43,602 nt of DNA from contig CALMBF010000177.1 of NCBI GenBank assembly GCA_937860145.1, forward strand, positions 1 through 43,602. Reading direction: 5' to 3'. This document shows positions 26,853-35,831 of the stretch, piece by piece; position 1 is the stretch's first letter, and each line of letters opens with the position of its first letter. A program made the translations under genes and the position numbers. A model generated the notes under the pieces. The model saw only the letters and a list, made by a program, of their open reading frames with translations. It ran no database searches and was not told the origin of the DNA. The stretch is from an uncultured Geobacter sp. GTDB taxonomy: Bacteria; Desulfobacterota; Desulfuromonadia; Geobacterales; DSM-12255.

Positions 26853-28223
26853 TTATGTCATTTTACCATTACAACTAGATACAATGCTAGTATTACCAAC
26901 TTTATGTAGTAGCAATAAGATTCCTACGACAACTAAGGCAGGAAACATACCTATTTGAGCTATTAAGAATGCTATTTTACTATTTGTAACACTTACTTCT
27001 TTTATACTCATCAATATATCAATAATTGCATTTATAGTGCTTTGCGGAACAAGGAGTGCTGCCACTATAAACATGTAAAGTATATTATATTCAGATGCTA
27101 ACTTTCGCTTTATATAATATTTACCAATAATTACCATAGGTATTAATGTAAGAATCAAATAATGATTCCAAGCAATGGGCGCTATTAATATGCTCACACA
27201 GAGCAATATTCCGAAAGATATATCAAAATCTGCACTTCTGCGCGCCGAAGTCATACCAAATACAAGCACAATAAGCGGAAGTACACAGGCTAAATATCCT
27301 GCAAACTCAGACGATTGTATAAGAGGTGGTGCAGTTACCCCAACAAGCACCTTCGAACCAGTACCTTCCAACGCTTTCCAGCTTAAAGACCATAAGGAAA
27401 AATTTGATACAAAAGAATGATATAGCGAAGCAACTTTGGGGCCAGTTTCCAGGTAATACGTTATAACAGATGACCATCCCATGATAAATATAGCCATAAA
27501 ATTAGCAAGTACAACTGTTGTGAAGGCAGCAATTACAGCTTTCCACCTCTTGCACAACGTTAAATAAACTAGTATCGGCCAAACAATCAACTTAAATGAA
27601 ATGGCCAAACCCAGCAATAATCCGCCGCTCAATTCTTGCTTATTATGTAGCTTTTGCCACGCACATACCAATAGCGCAAGAATAAATAGCATCAACTGCC
27701 CAAGAACAATTTCAACTATTACTGGATTCCATGCCAAAATAGCTAAAGATGCAACCAATACTTCTATTACAGTAAGACGCTTATTTATTATTAACAATAT
27801 ATAACAAGCTATTATTACAATACAAAACAACTCAAAAATAAACCATACTATTGCTGCCATATTATATGTCAATATTCCTAAAGGCAACATAAGAACAGCA
27901 ACTGGAGGTGGGTGCGGAGTCGGGTGTTGAAAAATTGTAACTGGTAATTGTCCAAATATTAGTTCACCCAATGTTGATAGCTGTAAATATGGGTTTGTAC
28001 CACTCAGGACTGCTTTTGCTAACATATATTCTTGTATAAAATCTTTTTTGTATATATTTACTGAATTAAATGAATCAAAACTATCAACCAACTGGATCAT
28101 ACCTAAAATTGATACAGTTAGCATAATCATTATTTTCAAGGTGTTAATTATGTTTTCTTTTGAATTTACAGTATTCATGTTATATGCACTATTTAATTTA
28201 CTGAAAACAATATTATTTCTCAT
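26853..28223 (-). CDS. second GT87-family membrane glycosyltransferase (AT-rich)
   Basis: A 456-residue polytopic protein of the GT87 (DUF2029) kind. It has the acidic loop KKDFIQEYMLAKAV, the NPY block after it, an HPTPHPPPVA loop, and NPVIVEIVLGQ, where the family has its conserved Gly-Gln. These are clearer than in the GT87 at 17697-19016. Composition is strongly AT-rich like the convergent gene beside it, so the two probably arrived together. A start at the ATG 45 bases inside (Met16) is possible because the first 15 residues look unstructured and lack a good ribosome site. It follows the DUF192 gene by 104 bases on the same strand with no evident terminator, so read-through from the Tad operon is possible. 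Confidence 0.75.
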   Translation of the reverse strand: MRNNIVFSKLNSAYNMNTVNSKENIINTLKIMIMLTVSILGMIQLVDSFDSFNSVNIYKKDFIQEYMLAKAVLSGTNPYLQLSTLGELIFGQLPVTIFQHPTPHPPPVAVLMLPLGILTYNMAAIVWFIFELFCIVIIACYILLIINKRLTVIEVLVASLAILAWNPVIVEIVLGQLMLFILALLVCAWQKLHNKQELSGGLLLGLAISFKLIVWPILVYLTLCKRWKAVIAAFTTVVLANFMAIFIMGWSSVITYYLETGPKVASLYHSFVSNFSLWSLSWKALEGTGSKVLVGVTAPPLIQSSEFAGYLACVLPLIVLVFGMTSARRSADFDISFGILLCVSILIAPIAWNHYLILTLIPMVIIGKYYIKRKLASEYNILYMFIVAALLVPQSTINAIIDILMSIKEVSVTNSKIAFLIAQIGMFPALVVVGILLLLHKVGNTSIVSSCNGKMT

Positions 28224-28327
28224 TTCAATAAACCATTATTCAACACCAGCCATGTTTGGTATAAGCCTAAATCCAACTTATTTTTTATAAAACCTAACAC
28301 CTTATAATATCTGTACCTGAAAGTGGT

Positions 28328-28672
28328 TCATGGTTTGAAATCAACAACGTCTCCCTTGGTCAGATTGACTGCCAACACCGTGGAGGACGGCAATTCCAGA
28401 ACCGTCGCGGCTTGGGGATATACCGCGGTCATACGATTGGGCTTGAGCCCGCTGATGATTTTAATGACACAGTTGTCCCGATCCAGGAAAACCACGTCGA
28501 TGGCGAACTTCATGCCAAAGGTATGAACCCCCTTACACGGCTTCAACCAGAGGCCCCAACCGTAGGGGAGAGAATCCCGACCCAGAAGGCCCTTCATGCG
28601 CGTTAAAATGGAATCGGCAACCATAAGGTTGCCGACCAGTTCTATTCCTGAGTATCCGATAAGAGCTTTCAT
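28328..28672 (-). CDS. DUF192-family protein
   Basis: A 114-residue protein of the DUF192 family. Diagnostic blocks are RMKGLLGRDSL, the GMKFAIDVVFLD core strand, and the C-terminal LELPSSTVLAVNLTKGDVV. The family is a small beta-barrel with no settled function; many members are secreted, but this one has no signal peptide and so would act in the cytoplasm. It follows tadC and the 27-codon gene in the same direction and is probably the end of the Tad transcript. A role in pilus biogenesis is inferred only from position. Confidence 0.82.
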   Translation of the reverse strand: MKALIGYSGIELVGNLMVADSILTRMKGLLGRDSLPYGWGLWLKPCKGVHTFGMKFAIDVVFLDRDNCVIKIISGLKPNRMTAVYPQAATVLELPSSTVLAVNLTKGDVVDFKP

Positions 28673-28693
28673 TCATCACCAGGTTAAACATCT

Positions 28694-28718
28694 CACCTCG
28701 CACAAGGTCAACGAGGTG
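28694..28718 (-). promoter_or_regulatory. hairpin between the 27-codon gene and DUF192
   Basis: CACCTCG (28694-28700) and CGAGGTG (28712-28718) form a perfect 7-bp stem with an 11-base loop just past the small gene's stop. There is no T-run on the minus strand, so attenuation or RNA stabilisation is more likely than full termination. Confidence 0.4.
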
Positions 28719-28728
28719 CGCAATCAAT

Positions 28729-28812
28729 CTACTTCTTGGCCAGCTTTGCATAAACAAGAGCCACTTCCACCGCAATAATGAGAAGCAGAACGGTATTGAA
28801 ATCAGCTTTCAT
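28729..28812 (-). CDS. 27-residue single-span membrane peptide in the Tad operon
   Basis: A 28-codon open frame starting MKADFNTVLLL and ending AKLAKK with a TAG stop. It encodes one hydrophobic segment (about residues 8-22) with a lysine-rich end, the shape of small inner-membrane peptides. A strong AGGAGG lies seven bases before the ATG, better than for most genes around it. It sits 59 bases after tadC and before DUF192, in the same direction. No family was recognised. It could be an accessory of the TadB/TadC platform or a regulatory peptide. Its size is far below usual gene-calling limits, so it is likely unannotated. Confidence 0.65.
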   Translation of the reverse strand: MKADFNTVLLLIIAVEVALVYAKLAKK

Positions 28813-28871
28813 GCAAGCACCTCCTCTCACCTGAAAATTTTACCGCTATCCAACCCGCTACAAAGCTTTCA

Positions 28872-29786
28872 TCATGGAAACGCTTTCATCATGGTAATAA
28901 CTGCCGGGCCCAGAATAACTATCAGCAGCGCCGGAAACACGAAAAAGATCAGGGGGAAAAGCATCTTGACCGACGTCTTGGCGGCAGCCTCTTCGGCTAT
29001 TTGCCGCCTCTTGGTCCGCAGGGAATCAGAGTGCACCCGGAGCGCCTGGCTCAGACTGGTGCCAAATCTCTCGGTCTGAATCAACATGGTGACGAATGCC
29101 TTGATATCGTCAACCATCGTACGGTCAGCCATATCTTTCAGCGCATCGGTCCGGAGCTTGCCGGCCCTTATTTCCATGCTCGCGCGCTTCATCTCCTCGG
29201 TCAGGGGGTTCCCCTTGAATTGCGGATTGTCGCTGGCCTTTACGAGAGCGGCGTCTATACTGACCCCGGCCTCGACACAGATGGTAAGAAGGTCAAGAAT
29301 ATCGGGCAACGTGTGGAAGATTTCGGTAGTCCGGGCCTGAACCTTGCGCTGCAGATACAGGCTCGGGGCAAGAAAACCGAAAATGAGAAGCCCCACTTCC
29401 AGCAGCAGCATCTTGGGATTCAAGACCAACCCTTTCGGGAGCGCCACAAACAAAACAACGGGGAGCGGCAGCAACACCGCGAGCAGCAACTTGGAACCCA
29501 TGAAAATATAGATGCTTTCCCTGTGGTATCCTGCTGCTACGAGATACTGGGTATATTTTGATTTTTCTTTTGGTGACGTCGGGACTTTCTCGCCCAGACC
29601 TGCCAGGAAAGTCTGAAAAGGTGTTTTTTGCCTGACGATGCCGACCTTTGACATCTCCGACTGCTTCGGCATAAGCTTCTCAAGCCGCTCCTGTACGACC
29701 GAGCGCCTTGTCAGAAGCAGGTAGAGAGGAATGCCGGTAAGGAGGGCGACACTGACAAATGCTAACAAGACTACGAGATAGAGCAT
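28872..29786 (-). CDS. tadC: Tad pilus inner-membrane platform protein TadC
   Basis: A 304-residue T2SSF-fold membrane protein, one half of the Flp pilus inner-membrane platform. It has an N-terminal helix (4-26), a cytoplasmic stretch, paired membrane segments near 95-115 and 125-148, the conserved LPDILDLLTICVEAGVS block typical of TadC, and a C-terminal membrane segment (270-295). It starts eight bases after tadB. TadB and TadC are thought to form a heteromeric platform driven by TadA. Confidence 0.92.
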   Translation of the reverse strand: MLYLVVLLAFVSVALLTGIPLYLLLTRRSVVQERLEKLMPKQSEMSKVGIVRQKTPFQTFLAGLGEKVPTSPKEKSKYTQYLVAAGYHRESIYIFMGSKLLLAVLLPLPVVLFVALPKGLVLNPKMLLLEVGLLIFGFLAPSLYLQRKVQARTTEIFHTLPDILDLLTICVEAGVSIDAALVKASDNPQFKGNPLTEEMKRASMEIRAGKLRTDALKDMADRTMVDDIKAFVTMLIQTERFGTSLSQALRVHSDSLRTKRRQIAEEAAAKTSVKMLFPLIFFVFPALLIVILGPAVITMMKAFP

Positions 29787-29794
29787 GGCAGGCC

Positions 29795-30757
29795 TCAGAT
29801 CCTGATGTTAATGATTTTCCTGATAAAGAAGTAGCCCAGAATCTGCATGATAGCCGCGAACATCAGAAAATAATTGCCAATCTTTTCCTTGATAAGCAAC
29901 TGCTCGTATGCCGGATTAAGCACATTGAATACAAAGAATACGCATATGGGTAAGGCTGCAAGTACATATCCCGACAGGCGCCCCTGGGCAGTATACACCC
30001 TCACCTGACGCCGTATGTTCAAACGCTCCAGGATGGTCTTTGCCAATTTGTCGAGCGTTTCGGACAGATTCCCGCCAGTCTCGGAATTTATGCTGACGGT
30101 CGTGACAAAAAAACGAAGATCCAGGCTTTCTATCCGATCGAGCATGTTCGTAAGGGTATCGATTATGCTCATCCCCAGTTTCTGCTGTTCATATGCGGTT
30201 CGGAAGAGCTCCCCTGACGGATCCGGCGTTTCGAGGCCGACCAGTTCAACCGCACTTGTCATGGAGTGCCCCGCCCTGAGCGACCGGGAAATCATCATCA
30301 ATACATCGGGCAACTGCTCGGTAAGCTTATCCACCCGCCTCAGTATCAGGAAACGAACGGTCAGTATAATCAAGAAAATGACAAACAGCGCCATAAGTAT
30401 TGCGGGCAGCGCCTTGTGCCAGAACAGGTAAACCCCGATTGCAGGAACAATTGCCGCCGTACACGAATACATCAAAAAATTATGCAGCTGTATTTTCAGG
30501 CCGGCCCTGTCCAGACTCCGGTCAATAGAGCGAAACAGGCGATAACTGGTGAGAATACGTTCAACCCTGGGTATTTCTTTAAGTATTTCGCTGCGGACTT
30601 CATCGGGCATGTTGCCGTTTGCTTTATTGATGGCAAGCCTTCTGAGCCTCATTCTCAAGGCAAAGGTAGGAGATTCCTTGACCGTCGTAACAGCGAGAAA
30701 AATCGCTGATACCACGAGGAATACGGCTACAAAGGTAAGTAGGACAGGAATGAACAC
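29795..30757 (-). CDS. tadB: Tad pilus inner-membrane platform protein TadB
   Basis: A 320-residue T2SSF-fold platform protein. Membrane segments lie at about 3-25, 90-135 and 265-315, and the conserved LPDVLMMISRSLRAGHS block is typical of TadB. It lies between tadA (62-base gap) and tadC (8-base gap) in the usual tadABC order. Together with TadC it should couple TadA ATP hydrolysis to pilin extraction from the membrane. Confidence 0.92.
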   Translation of the reverse strand: MFIPVLLTFVAVFLVVSAIFLAVTTVKESPTFALRMRLRRLAINKANGNMPDEVRSEILKEIPRVERILTSYRLFRSIDRSLDRAGLKIQLHNFLMYSCTAAIVPAIGVYLFWHKALPAILMALFVIFLIILTVRFLILRRVDKLTEQLPDVLMMISRSLRAGHSMTSAVELVGLETPDPSGELFRTAYEQQKLGMSIIDTLTNMLDRIESLDLRFFVTTVSINSETGGNLSETLDKLAKTILERLNIRRQVRVYTAQGRLSGYVLAALPICVFFVFNVLNPAYEQLLIKEKIGNYFLMFAAIMQILGYFFIRKIINIRI

Positions 30758-30819
30758 CAGGGACTCCTTTTCATGCTACGTGGTCACGTCTCCCGTGCGA
30801 GCATGGATACATATCGGGG

Positions 30820-32127
30820 TTAATCGAAAATCCCTTCCGGCAACTCATAGCCAGACACCTTGAAGCGTTCGGCAAAGCGGGGGCGGATCCCTGTCGCCTT
30901 GTATTCGCCGACAACTTTGCCGTCCTTGTCGATACCTTTCTGATCGAAGATAAAGATATCCTGCATGACGATGGTATTCCCTTCCATGCCGGTAATTTCA
31001 GAAATCTTTGTTACCCTTCTGGTTCCATCGGAGAAGCGGACAAGTTGCACGATTATGTTTATTGCTGCGGCAATCTGCTCTCGAACAGCCCGTTCGGGGA
31101 GGTCCATACCGGCCATCAGCACCATGGTATCAAGACGGGCAAGCGCGTCACGACTTGTGTTGGCATGGATTGTCGACATGGAGCCGTCGTGACCCGTGTT
31201 CATCGCCTGGAGCATGTCGAGGGCCTCACCACCGCGAACCTCACCGAGGATGATCCGATCAGGCCTCATCCTGAGAGCATTCTTGACAAGATCCCGTTGG
31301 GTTACCTCACCTCGACCCTCGATGTTCGGCGGACGGGTTTCCAGTCTAACCACGTGCTCCTGCTTGAGAATCAATTCCGCCGAATCCTCGATGGTGACAA
31401 TCCGCTCGCTGCGGGGGATATATTCCGAAAGCACGTTCAGCAGGGTCGTCTTACCCGTACCGGTACCGCCCGATATGATCACGTTGAGCCGCGTACGGAC
31501 CGCCCCTTCCAGAATAATTTTCATCCGTTCATCGATGGACCCGATGAGAAGCAGATCACTCATTTTCAAAGGATCTACGCCGAATCTGCGGATGGAAAGC
31601 ACCGGCCCGTCAATGGCCAGGGGCGGGATGATGGCATTGACCCTGGAGCCATCGGGGAGACGTGCATCTACATAGGGGGAAGATTCGTCGATCCGGCGAC
31701 CGACCCTGGAGACGATCCGCTCGATGATCTGCATCAGGTGCTTGTTATCACGGAAAATGATGTTGGTTTTTTCCAGTCTCCCCTTCCGCTCTATGTAGAC
31801 ACTTGAGGCATTGTTCACCAGAATATCCGAAATTGCCGGATCGGAGAGAAGCGGCTCCAATGGACCAAGGCCAAACGTTTCATGCTGAACTTCAACAACA
31901 AGACGATCCTTCTCCGCCTGGTTTAAGGGGACACCTTCCTCGACAATGAGAGATTCGATGATGTAACCTATCTCCCTGGCGAGTTCGTCACTGCTGAGCA
32001 GGTCAAGCTTCCCCAGGTCCAGCCTATCGATCAGCCGGCGGTGAATACGCGCCTTCAGATCCTGGAAAAAGAGAAGATCCTTTTGAACATCCGGGGTGCT
32101 CTTGCGTTCGAAATAATCGGCAAACAT
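30820..32127 (-). CDS. tadA: Tad pilus assembly/retraction ATPase TadA (CpaF)
   Basis: A 435-residue secretion ATPase of the CpaF/VirB11-like group. A helical N-terminal region (about 1-75) precedes the N-domain with [10 protein letters not shown]. Walker [10 protein letters not shown] is at 220-228. An Asp-box-like TIEDSAEL is at 245-252, Walker [16 protein letters not shown] is at about 291-305, and the His-box MSTIHAN follows at 317-323. All catalytic elements are intact. It should form a hexamer at the inner face of the membrane and power Flp pilus assembly and probably retraction through TadB/TadC. Confidence 0.96.
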   Translation of the reverse strand: MFADYFERKSTPDVQKDLLFFQDLKARIHRRLIDRLDLGKLDLLSSDELAREIGYIIESLIVEEGVPLNQAEKDRLVVEVQHETFGLGPLEPLLSDPAISDILVNNASSVYIERKGRLEKTNIIFRDNKHLMQIIERIVSRVGRRIDESSPYVDARLPDGSRVNAIIPPLAIDGPVLSIRRFGVDPLKMSDLLLIGSIDERMKIILEGAVRTRLNVIISGGTGTGKTTLLNVLSEYIPRSERIVTIEDSAELILKQEHVVRLETRPPNIEGRGEVTQRDLVKNALRMRPDRIILGEVRGGEALDMLQAMNTGHDGSMSTIHANTSRDALARLDTMVLMAGMDLPERAVREQIAAAINIIVQLVRFSDGTRRVTKISEITGMEGNTIVMQDIFIFDQKGIDKDGKVVGEYKATGIRPRFAERFKVSGYELPEGIFD

Positions 32128-32147
32128 CCGCTGCTCCCTCTTTTACA

Positions 32148-33278
32148 TCATGATTGAAACGATTCCGAAATCTTCATAATTGCTTTCGTGACGGGTGAAC
32201 GGGGATAGAGATTAACAAGAGGCTGCCCCTTGTTGATCGAGTCGTTCACATCGGCATATTCGTTGGGAATGGCCATGAACACCTTGTGGCCGAGCACCTT
32301 TTCGGCATCCTCGATTTTTATGTCGGAACGGGAGAGGTAACGATTGACCACCAAGGTTACCTTGTGTTGGGCAATACCATTTTTCCCCATCGCGACGAGA
32401 TAACGCTTCGCATTTTTCAATGCCGGCAGACTCAGGACCGTATTGAAAACAACCCGGTCGGAGTTCTCGAACGTCATCTGGTTTGTCCCGTGGAGGGTTC
32501 CACCGGTATCGATGATAACGTAGGAGAAGACCCGTTTCAGAAAGGCCAGGATCCGCTGGATCTGTTCCGGTGTGATACCGACGGTCTCATCCACTTCCAC
32601 CGGTTCGCTCAGCAGATACACGCCGGATGAATGCCGGGCCATGACACTCATCAGAAAGTTGTCATCGAGCCTGCTGACATTGGTCGTGAGACTTGAAAGA
32701 GTGTATTTCGGGCTCAGGTCGAGAAAAATGGCGGCGTCACCGCTGAAGAAGTTGAGATCGACAAGGGCGACCTTGTCGCTCTGCTTGGCAAGGGCCGCGG
32801 CAAGATTGACCGCAATGGTGGTTGTCCCCATGCCCCCGACCGGATTATACACCGATATGACTTTCCCGTGTGCCGGCTGCGCGGCTTGGGGGGTCTTCTC
32901 GATATAGAGTCTGCCCGCCTTCTGCAACGCGCCCAGGAGTTCATTGCTGTCGAGGGGTTTGAGCAGGTACTCGTGGGAACCGGCACGCATGAGCCCCAGT
33001 ATCCAGTCCGGGTTTTTTTCTGTCGTGGCAACAAAAATCGAGCTATGGGGAGAGACATTGCTGATGCTCTGGATATCCTTGATTCCCTGTTCCAGGTTGT
33101 TCACTGCAAGGATCACCACGACGGGATGGGTGGATTGAATGAGGGGTAACCCCTCATTCAGAGTGTCAGCCGAGCCTAAGATGGTGATCTTGTCGGCATA
33201 CGGGGCAACAATGGAGTTGATTGCGCCCCGGGAGCTGGTGTCCGGTTCAATTATGATGATGGAGAGGGTTTGCGGCAT
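32148..33278 (-). CDS. tadZ: Tad localisation protein TadZ (CpaE), atypical ATPase
   Basis: A 376-residue protein with an N-terminal receiver-like domain (about 1-125) and a ParA/MinD-like domain (about 135-370). In the receiver part, the position that normally holds the phosphorylated Asp reads ILAVNN, so it is probably not phosphorylated. The P-loop reads PVGGMGTTT. Both the signature Lys and the P-loop Lys of the deviant Walker motif are absent, whereas many CpaE proteins keep the first (KGGVGTTT). Later switch-like blocks (VALVDLNFFSGD) are recognisable. TadZ places the Tad machine at a pole. This copy may bind nucleotide weakly or not at all. Confidence 0.88.
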   Translation of the reverse strand: MPQTLSIIIIEPDTSSRGAINSIVAPYADKITILGSADTLNEGLPLIQSTHPVVVILAVNNLEQGIKDIQSISNVSPHSSIFVATTEKNPDWILGLMRAGSHEYLLKPLDSNELLGALQKAGRLYIEKTPQAAQPAHGKVISVYNPVGGMGTTTIAVNLAAALAKQSDKVALVDLNFFSGDAAIFLDLSPKYTLSSLTTNVSRLDDNFLMSVMARHSSGVYLLSEPVEVDETVGITPEQIQRILAFLKRVFSYVIIDTGGTLHGTNQMTFENSDRVVFNTVLSLPALKNAKRYLVAMGKNGIAQHKVTLVVNRYLSRSDIKIEDAEKVLGHKVFMAIPNEYADVNDSINKGQPLVNLYPRSPVTKAIMKISESFQS

Positions 33279-33297
33279 ATGACTTCCTGAAATAATG

Positions 33298-34353
33298 TTA
33301 TTTAACGAGCTGTGGAGTGAGACTCAAGAAATTGGCGGTTGCACAGTCCATGCAAGTGACACTGCTTATGGTAATCGTAGGATCACTTGCATTGGTGTCA
33401 ATGCCGGTGACTTCAGCCTCGGCATAGCGTACCAGTGTGTTGAGCTTTTCAGTTGCCTGATTGACCGCGGGGCAATCCGAATAGATGGGGAGGATGACTT
33501 TCCAGCTCCCGCTGACTTTTCCACTATTGTATTGACCCAGGAGATCATTTCTGAGCTGGATGGAACCTATACCAGTGTTGGTATAGACAACCTTGTTGCA
33601 AACGTCGAGGGGAATCTCCTGCTTTTGCGTGAGCAGTTTGTCAATCACGCTGTTGGGTCCCAGATCAGAAGCTTTCGACGTTGCCGAAAACTCCGTCCAT
33701 CCCATGACTTCCTCAGCGCTGTACGTATCGTTTCCTCCGGGGGCTTTGAAGTGGAATGTCTTGGGCAACGTGAGATGCCCCGGCTCATCAGGACAAATCG
33801 GCAGGCAGTGCGCCAGCGGAATCGTCGGTTTTGGCGGTCGCTGGGCAACGGCAATGGTCCTGATGTTCACCGTATCGAAGTTAAAGATCTTGCCGAACAT
33901 GGTACCCACCGGCGTGGGACCGGCAACACCGGCACCGGCATCGCTGCTTCTGCGGGCAATGACCTCCACCGAATTGGGCCTGAAGCAGCCCGTGTCCATG
34001 CTATTAGTCGCCTTGTTCCAGCAGCCGATGACGATATCACCTGCCAGGCTGTTGCCGGTGTTCAGGTCAAGCATGACAGTAGAGCCTTCCGCTTTGTTCT
34101 GCTGGGCAAAATATTGAGCACGGTTTCTGGCGGTCGACTCGTTCGAGTAGGGATTGACCCCGCCGATTCCCTTAAGCCCCGACACCCCGGCCAGTGCCGC
34201 GGAATCGGCCGCATTCTGCAACTGCCCCCTGACCAGGTAAAAGTAGCCGACATCGATGACCAGCGCCGCCATCCCGACCAGTGCCGTCAGGGCGATGGCA
34301 ACATAGACCAGAGAAATACCCCGTTCGTTGTTCAGTTTCCGAGTGGCATCCAT
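33298..34353 (-). CDS. tadG: TadG-like minor pilin / pilus-assembly protein
   Basis: A 351-residue protein with an N-terminal Tad_N segment: a short basic leader (NNERG), one membrane helix (about 14-36), and QLQNAADSAALAG right after it, the hallmark of TadG/TadE-type pseudopilin-like proteins. The rest is a periplasmic domain with paired cysteines (CFRP, MDCA and others) that may form disulfides. It overlaps the secretin gene by 22 bases. The usual von Willebrand-like C-terminal domain of longer TadG proteins is not evident, so it is a shorter variant. Confidence 0.8.
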   Translation of the reverse strand: MDATRKLNNERGISLVYVAIALTALVGMAALVIDVGYFYLVRGQLQNAADSAALAGVSGLKGIGGVNPYSNESTARNRAQYFAQQNKAEGSTVMLDLNTGNSLAGDIVIGCWNKATNSMDTGCFRPNSVEVIARRSSDAGAGVAGPTPVGTMFGKIFNFDTVNIRTIAVAQRPPKPTIPLAHCLPICPDEPGHLTLPKTFHFKAPGGNDTYSAEEVMGWTEFSATSKASDLGPNSVIDKLLTQKQEIPLDVCNKVVYTNTGIGSIQLRNDLLGQYNSGKVSGSWKVILPIYSDCPAVNQATEKLNTLVRYAEAEVTGIDTNASDPTITISSVTCMDCATANFLSLTPQLVK

Positions 34354-35798
34354 TGCAAGGCCCTCTCTTCTTCAGAGGTTAACTTCCGGTCGGTCGGCAG
34401 TTCAAACTTTTCACCTTTTGCAAACGGCTTGATGATCTTAGGCGTGATGAAAAAGACCAGTTCCTTGTCCTTCAGGTCATCCTGGGTCGAGCGGAAGAGG
34501 GCGCCGAGGATCGGGATGTCTCCCAGCAAAGGGATCTTGGACATGGTCTTGATCGCCTCTTCCTGGAGCAGCCCGGCCATGACCAGGCTCTCGCCGTCTT
34601 TCAATTCCACGCTGGTCTGCACCGTACGGGTGTCGATGATCGGATACCCGTTAACCGCCAGGGTGCCGCTGATGCTGCTCACCTCCGCGGGATCGATCTT
34701 GAGGGCGATCAACCCGTTTTCCTGCACTTCGGGCTTGAACTTCAGTTTAATTCCCACATCCTGGAACACGACGGATGGGGTTGCCGCCCCGCCGGCATAG
34801 GTGATGACGTTATAGGGGATTTTACTTCCTGCAAGGAAATTTCCTTCCTGACCACTCTTCACCAACAGGTTCGGCTCGGCCAGTACTTTGGCATAGCCCT
34901 TCGTGGAGAGAGCCTGAAGTATGGAACCAACCCCCCCTTTGAAATAAGAAGCGCCGAGTTGTACCCCATCGAGTGGGCTGAAGCTCCCCAGGCCGGGAAT
35001 ATTGCCGGAGATGCCGGTACCACCCCCCTGTGACGTTGTTGTCCCACCCGTGCCCGAGGAGACAGTGTTGCCGGTTGCGCTCCCGCTCGGCACCCCGACC
35101 AGGTTTGAAAACATTTCTCCGCTGTTCCCCTTTACCAGGAAACTTATCCCCAACTTTTTCAATGACGATTTGTCAACCTGGGCAACCTTTACTTCGAGAA
35201 GCACCTGGGCCGGATCACTGACGGAAACATAGCTCAGGACGCGCGGTGAAAATGCCGACGCTATTTTTTCTACCTTCCCCTTGGTCTGTTCATTGTTGGT
35301 TTTGCCGGACAAGATCACCGTGTCATTGACATACTGGACTTCCACATCCGGCGCTATATCCTTCAGCTGCGTCTCGATGGCGCCGCGATCACCCGTAACT
35401 TTCACGTCGTAGAAGGTCGGCACCGGCTTGTCGTCACCATCACCCTTCGACCAGACGATCATGGAGGTGTTGCCGATGGTGATACCGTCGATCTTCAAGT
35501 CAGTCGGGGAGAGGATCTCTACGGTCACGAACTTGTTCGTGTTTGACTGGCCGGCATCCCGCCTCTTTTCGATGTCGAGTTTGTCGGATTTGGCGACGAT
35601 CTCCACATCCCGGTCCCGGTCGTCCTTCTTGGTATTGGCAAGGGTAACCAGTACCATCTTCTTGTTCAGCTTGAGCAGCGTGCTTTTATACAACCCCACC
35701 TCAAGCGGCACGCCAGCGAACACGCACGTCGGCAGGACCATCACAACCAGGAGAACCCAGGCGAGCTGTTTCAGTGTTTGTATTGGCAAGAATCTCAT
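34332..35798 (-). CDS. rcpA: Tad outer-membrane secretin (CpaC/RcpA)
   Basis: A 488-residue secretin. A signal peptide (1 to about 28, ending VFA) precedes a pilus-retention N-domain and a BON-like region (about 130-200). The C-terminal secretin domain (about 200-460) carries LAEPNLLVKSGQEGNFLAG, VELKDGESLVMAG and IPLLGDIPILGALFRS, the family signature blocks. It should form the multimeric outer-membrane pore for the Flp pilus. It shares a transcript with cpaB upstream and tadG downstream. Confidence 0.94.
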   Translation of the reverse strand: MRFLPIQTLKQLAWVLLVVMVLPTCVFAGVPLEVGLYKSTLLKLNKKMVLVTLANTKKDDRDRDVEIVAKSDKLDIEKRRDAGQSNTNKFVTVEILSPTDLKIDGITIGNTSMIVWSKGDGDDKPVPTFYDVKVTGDRGAIETQLKDIAPDVEVQYVNDTVILSGKTNNEQTKGKVEKIASAFSPRVLSYVSVSDPAQVLLEVKVAQVDKSSLKKLGISFLVKGNSGEMFSNLVGVPSGSATGNTVSSGTGGTTTSQGGGTGISGNIPGLGSFSPLDGVQLGASYFKGGVGSILQALSTKGYAKVLAEPNLLVKSGQEGNFLAGSKIPYNVITYAGGAATPSVVFQDVGIKLKFKPEVQENGLIALKIDPAEVSSISGTLAVNGYPIIDTRTVQTSVELKDGESLVMAGLLQEEAIKTMSKIPLLGDIPILGALFRSTQDDLKDKELVFFITPKIIKPFAKGEKFELPTDRKLTSEEERALQWMPLGN

Positions 35799-35831
35799 GT
35801 AAGCACCTCGTGCAGGATATGATTGCGATAG

